DNA from: Actinomadura meyerae
GTDB taxonomy: Bacteria; Actinomycetota; Actinomycetes; Streptosporangiales; Streptosporangiaceae
Assembly (NCBI RefSeq): GCF_900188445.1
Contig: NZ_FZOR01000052.1
Span: forward strand, 1 to 53,977
DNA length: 53,977 nt
Direction of reading: 5' to 3'
Shown here: positions 49,905-53,977 of the stretch, in pieces
How the letters are laid out: every line of letters begins with the position of its first letter
Position numbering within the stretch: position 1 is the stretch's first letter
Notes under the pieces: model-generated
Told to the model about the DNA's origin: nothing
Databases searched by the model: none
The model's input: the letters and a program-made list of their open reading frames with translations, nothing else
Position numbers and translations under genes: made by a program

Positions 49905-50873
49905 TCAGACGCGTTCCAGGACTTCCGGGAACGGCCGGCGCGGCGTGCCGGGCACGGGCTGCCCGTAGCCGAACCGGATGACGGCCTGGATGTGCCCGTT
50001 CGGGCAGGGCCCGGACGTCGCGGGGCCGCGCCCGTCCAGGAGCTGGGTGAGCAGCGACGCCGACACGCCGCGCCGCTCGGCGGTGAGCAGGACCCGCTGC
50101 AGGGCCTGCCCGGCCAGCAGCCAGTCCCGGGGGCCGTCGCCGCGGGTGAGCAGCACCCCGAGCTGCGGCCGCGCGGCGAAGTCGTCGCGGCTCCGCCCTG
50201 CGGACGGCCCGGACAGCCCGAAGTCGCGCAGCGGCAGCCCCCGCCCGCTCGGCCGCGGCCCGAAGGCGTACCAGGGGATGCCGTCGCCGCGGGTCCGGCC
50301 CGGTGTCCAGGCGGCCAGCTCGTCGCGGTAGGCGGGGTCGGCGGCGAGCTTCGCGTCCGCCGCGGCGATCAGGCTGAGCAGGTAAGCGGTGGTCTGGGGG
50401 CCGGGCAGGGCGAGCACCGCCCCCTCCTCCTGGGCGGCGGCCAGCAGCTCGTCCCGGACGGCCTGCGGCACCCGCCGCTTGCCGAACGGGCCGCGGTTGG
50501 TGCGCCGGTGCGGGATGGCCGCGTACAGCTCGGCCTGCCCCGGCGACGGCATCGTCGCCTCCACCGCCCGGACGGACGCCAGCAGCGCCGGGTGCCGCTC
50601 GGGGTCGGGGAACCGCTCGACCATCGGGCGGTGCCCGGTCGACCGGACCGCGAGCCGCAGGTTGAGCAGGGCGGCGCCGCAGCTGATGTGCAGGGCGCGG
50701 CCCGCGGGGTCGATGACCGGCAGGGTGCGGTCCAGGTCCGCGTGCAGTTCCAGGACCGACGCGTCGCGGTCGAGCCGGAACAGCCAGGGCTGGGTGTTGT
50801 GCACCGACGGCGCCGCGATGGCCGCGGTGACCAGGCGGCGCACCCCGACGTGCGTCGCGAACGGATGGAGCAT
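49905..50873 (-). CDS. Acg-family nitroreductase-like FMN protein
   Basis: 322 residues, resembling the Acg/Rv2032-type nitroreductases of the mycobacterial DosR regulon. Characteristic segments are VTAAIAAPSVHNTQPWLFRL (FMN-site start), GRALHISCGAALLNLRLAVR, HRRTNRGPFGKRRVPQAVRD, WLLAGQALQRVLLTAERRGV and IRFGYGQPVPGTPRRPF. In Mycobacterium such proteins may sequester flavin rather than reduce nitro groups. ATG at 50873 follows GGAGG by eight bases. A GGGACC-type partial palindrome lies 66-79 bases upstream, matching the position of a similar site before the ATPase gene, which suggests shared control by the DevR-type regulator nearby. Confidence 0.88.
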   Translation of the reverse strand: MLHPFATHVGVRRLVTAAIAAPSVHNTQPWLFRLDRDASVLELHADLDRTLPVIDPAGRALHISCGAALLNLRLAVRSTGHRPMVERFPDPERHPALLASVRAVEATMPSPGQAELYAAIPHRRTNRGPFGKRRVPQAVRDELLAAAQEEGAVLALPGPQTTAYLLSLIAAADAKLAADPAYRDELAAWTPGRTRGDGIPWYAFGPRPSGRGLPLRDFGLSGPSAGRSRDDFAARPQLGVLLTRGDGPRDWLLAGQALQRVLLTAERRGVSASLLTQLLDGRGPATSGPCPNGHIQAVIRFGYGQPVPGTPRRPFPEVLERV

Positions 50874-50938
50874 TCCGCACACCTCCACGAGCCGGCGCTG
50901 TGCGTTACCAGGCTTCCGCCGCGGGGGCGGGGGCCACA

Positions 50939-50952
50939 GGGCCGAAGGTCCC
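50939..50952 (-). promoter_or_regulatory. candidate DevR/DosR box upstream of the nitroreductase
   Basis: Minus strand GGGACCTTCGGCCC is an imperfect palindrome resembling the DosR core GGGACT-WW-AGTCCC. It lies 66-79 bases before the ATG at 50873. The match is a visual one. Confidence 0.5.
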
Positions 50953-51006
50953 GCGCGGAAGGGGACCAAGGACGGCAGGTCCGGGGCCCCGCGCGGCGCG
51001 CGCAGG

Positions 51007-53619
<2,613 letters not shown>

Positions 53620-53683
53620 CCCATCCTCCTGTCACCCTCGGCCCGCGCCCCCTCCGGCGAGGCGCGCGGGGGCGGACTCCCCG

Positions 53684-53697
53684 GCGACCGCGGTCCC
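53684..53697 (-). promoter_or_regulatory. candidate DevR/DosR box upstream of the P-type ATPase
   Basis: Minus strand GGGACCGCGGTCGC contains the perfect 10-bp dyad GACCGCGGTC and begins with the same GGGACC as the site before the nitroreductase. It lies 65-78 bases before the ATG at 53619, almost the same offset as the other site. Confidence 0.5.
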
Positions 53698-53779
53698 GCG
53701 AATCGTCCGCTTCATGCCCCCGGACGCGGCGGCGACGCCCGCGCGGCGGGGGCGGGACGGCCCGGCGGCGGAAGTTCAG

Positions 53780-53977
53780 CTATTCGTGCGAGTCCCTGCG
53801 GTCGGCCTTGAGCTGGGCGGCGAGTGCGGCGGCCTGGGTGCGGCGGCTCATGCCGAGCTTGGCGAAGATGCTGGAGATGTAGTTCTTGACGGTCTTTTCG
53901 GCGAGGTAGAGGCGTTCGCCGATCTGGCGGTTGGTGAGGCCTTCGCCGATGAGGTCGAAGATGTGGCGTTCTTGTTC
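53780..53977 (-). CDS. devR: DevR/NarL-type response regulator, C-terminal DNA-binding domain (5' end outside window)
   Basis: 65 residues up to the window edge, with the start beyond base 53977. They are a complete LuxR/NarL-type helix-turn-helix: IFDLIGEGLTNRQIGERLYL, AEKTVKNYISSIFAKLGMSR, then a short helical end RRTQAAALAAQLKADRRDSHE. The TNRQIGERLYLAEKTVKNY segment is very similar to mycobacterial DosR/DevR, which activates hypoxia genes when phosphorylated by DosS/DosT. Its position directly upstream of a CtpF-like ATPase, an Acg-like nitroreductase and a nitronate monooxygenase supports a DosR-type role. The receiver domain and sensor kinase are outside the window. Confidence 0.88.
   Translation of the reverse strand, partial: EQERHIFDLIGEGLTNRQIGERLYLAEKTVKNYISSIFAKLGMSRRTQAAALAAQLKADRRDSHE

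Overview
The window is a chromosomal segment of a very GC-rich actinomycete. Third codon positions are almost all G or C, GTG starts are frequent, and gene families typical of Actinomycetota are present: a DUF574-type SAM methyltransferase, PucR regulators, a FadD32-like fatty-acyl-AMP ligase and a DosR/DevR-type dormancy block. A Streptosporangiales or Thermomonosporaceae host (for example Actinomadura) would fit, but the sequence alone does not fix the genus. No rRNA, tRNA, transposase, phage gene or CRISPR array was recognised. No gene-free stretch exceeds about 220 bases.

Layout. 1-2848: the 3' end of an RHS/YD-repeat polymorphic toxin with a lower-GC, hydrophobic C-terminal tip, followed by two small membrane proteins. 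2922-5581: DUF574 methyltransferase, a membrane protein and an HSL-family hydrolase. 5578-9951 (minus): small membrane protein, LLM flavin oxidoreductase, PucR regulator and aldehyde dehydrogenase. 10057-11745 (minus): secreted ExeM-like nuclease with a possible PHO box and a leaderless promoter. 11920-15097: a TIG-domain membrane protein, then a nitrilase-superfamily protein divergent from a winged-helix regulator. 15136-20605: an MFS exporter divergent from a secreted lipase, acyl desaturase and fatty-acyl-AMP ligase, closed by a convergent PucR-like regulator with a TTG start. 22088-29489: selA-selB-selD in overlapping frames, converging on a formate dehydrogenase alpha subunit that reads an in-frame UGA as selenocysteine and carries a bacterial SECIS hairpin. 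29584-36053: secreted alpha/beta hydrolase, SCO6745-like protein, tandem Lrp/AsnC regulator, M20 amidohydrolase and MFS transporter. 36197-46320: a complete L-arabinose system with a LacI regulator, araD-araA-araB, and on the other strand a sugar-binding lipoprotein, ABC ATPase, permease and second LacI regulator. 46499-53977 (minus): small membrane protein, PRC-barrel protein, radical SAM protein, nitronate monooxygenase, Acg-type nitroreductase, P-type ATPase and the cut-off end of a DevR/NarL-type response regulator.

Three systems show internal logic. SelA, SelB and SelD supply the machinery that their convergent neighbour, the only visible selenoprotein, requires; the Sec tRNA (selC) is not in the window. 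The arabinose genes share a LacI-type operator near TGTTAGCGCTAACA before the regulator, before araD and before the transporter. The right end resembles a DosR-type hypoxia/dormancy module, and similar GGGACC-type partial palindromes lie 65-66 nt upstream of both the ATPase and the nitroreductase starts.
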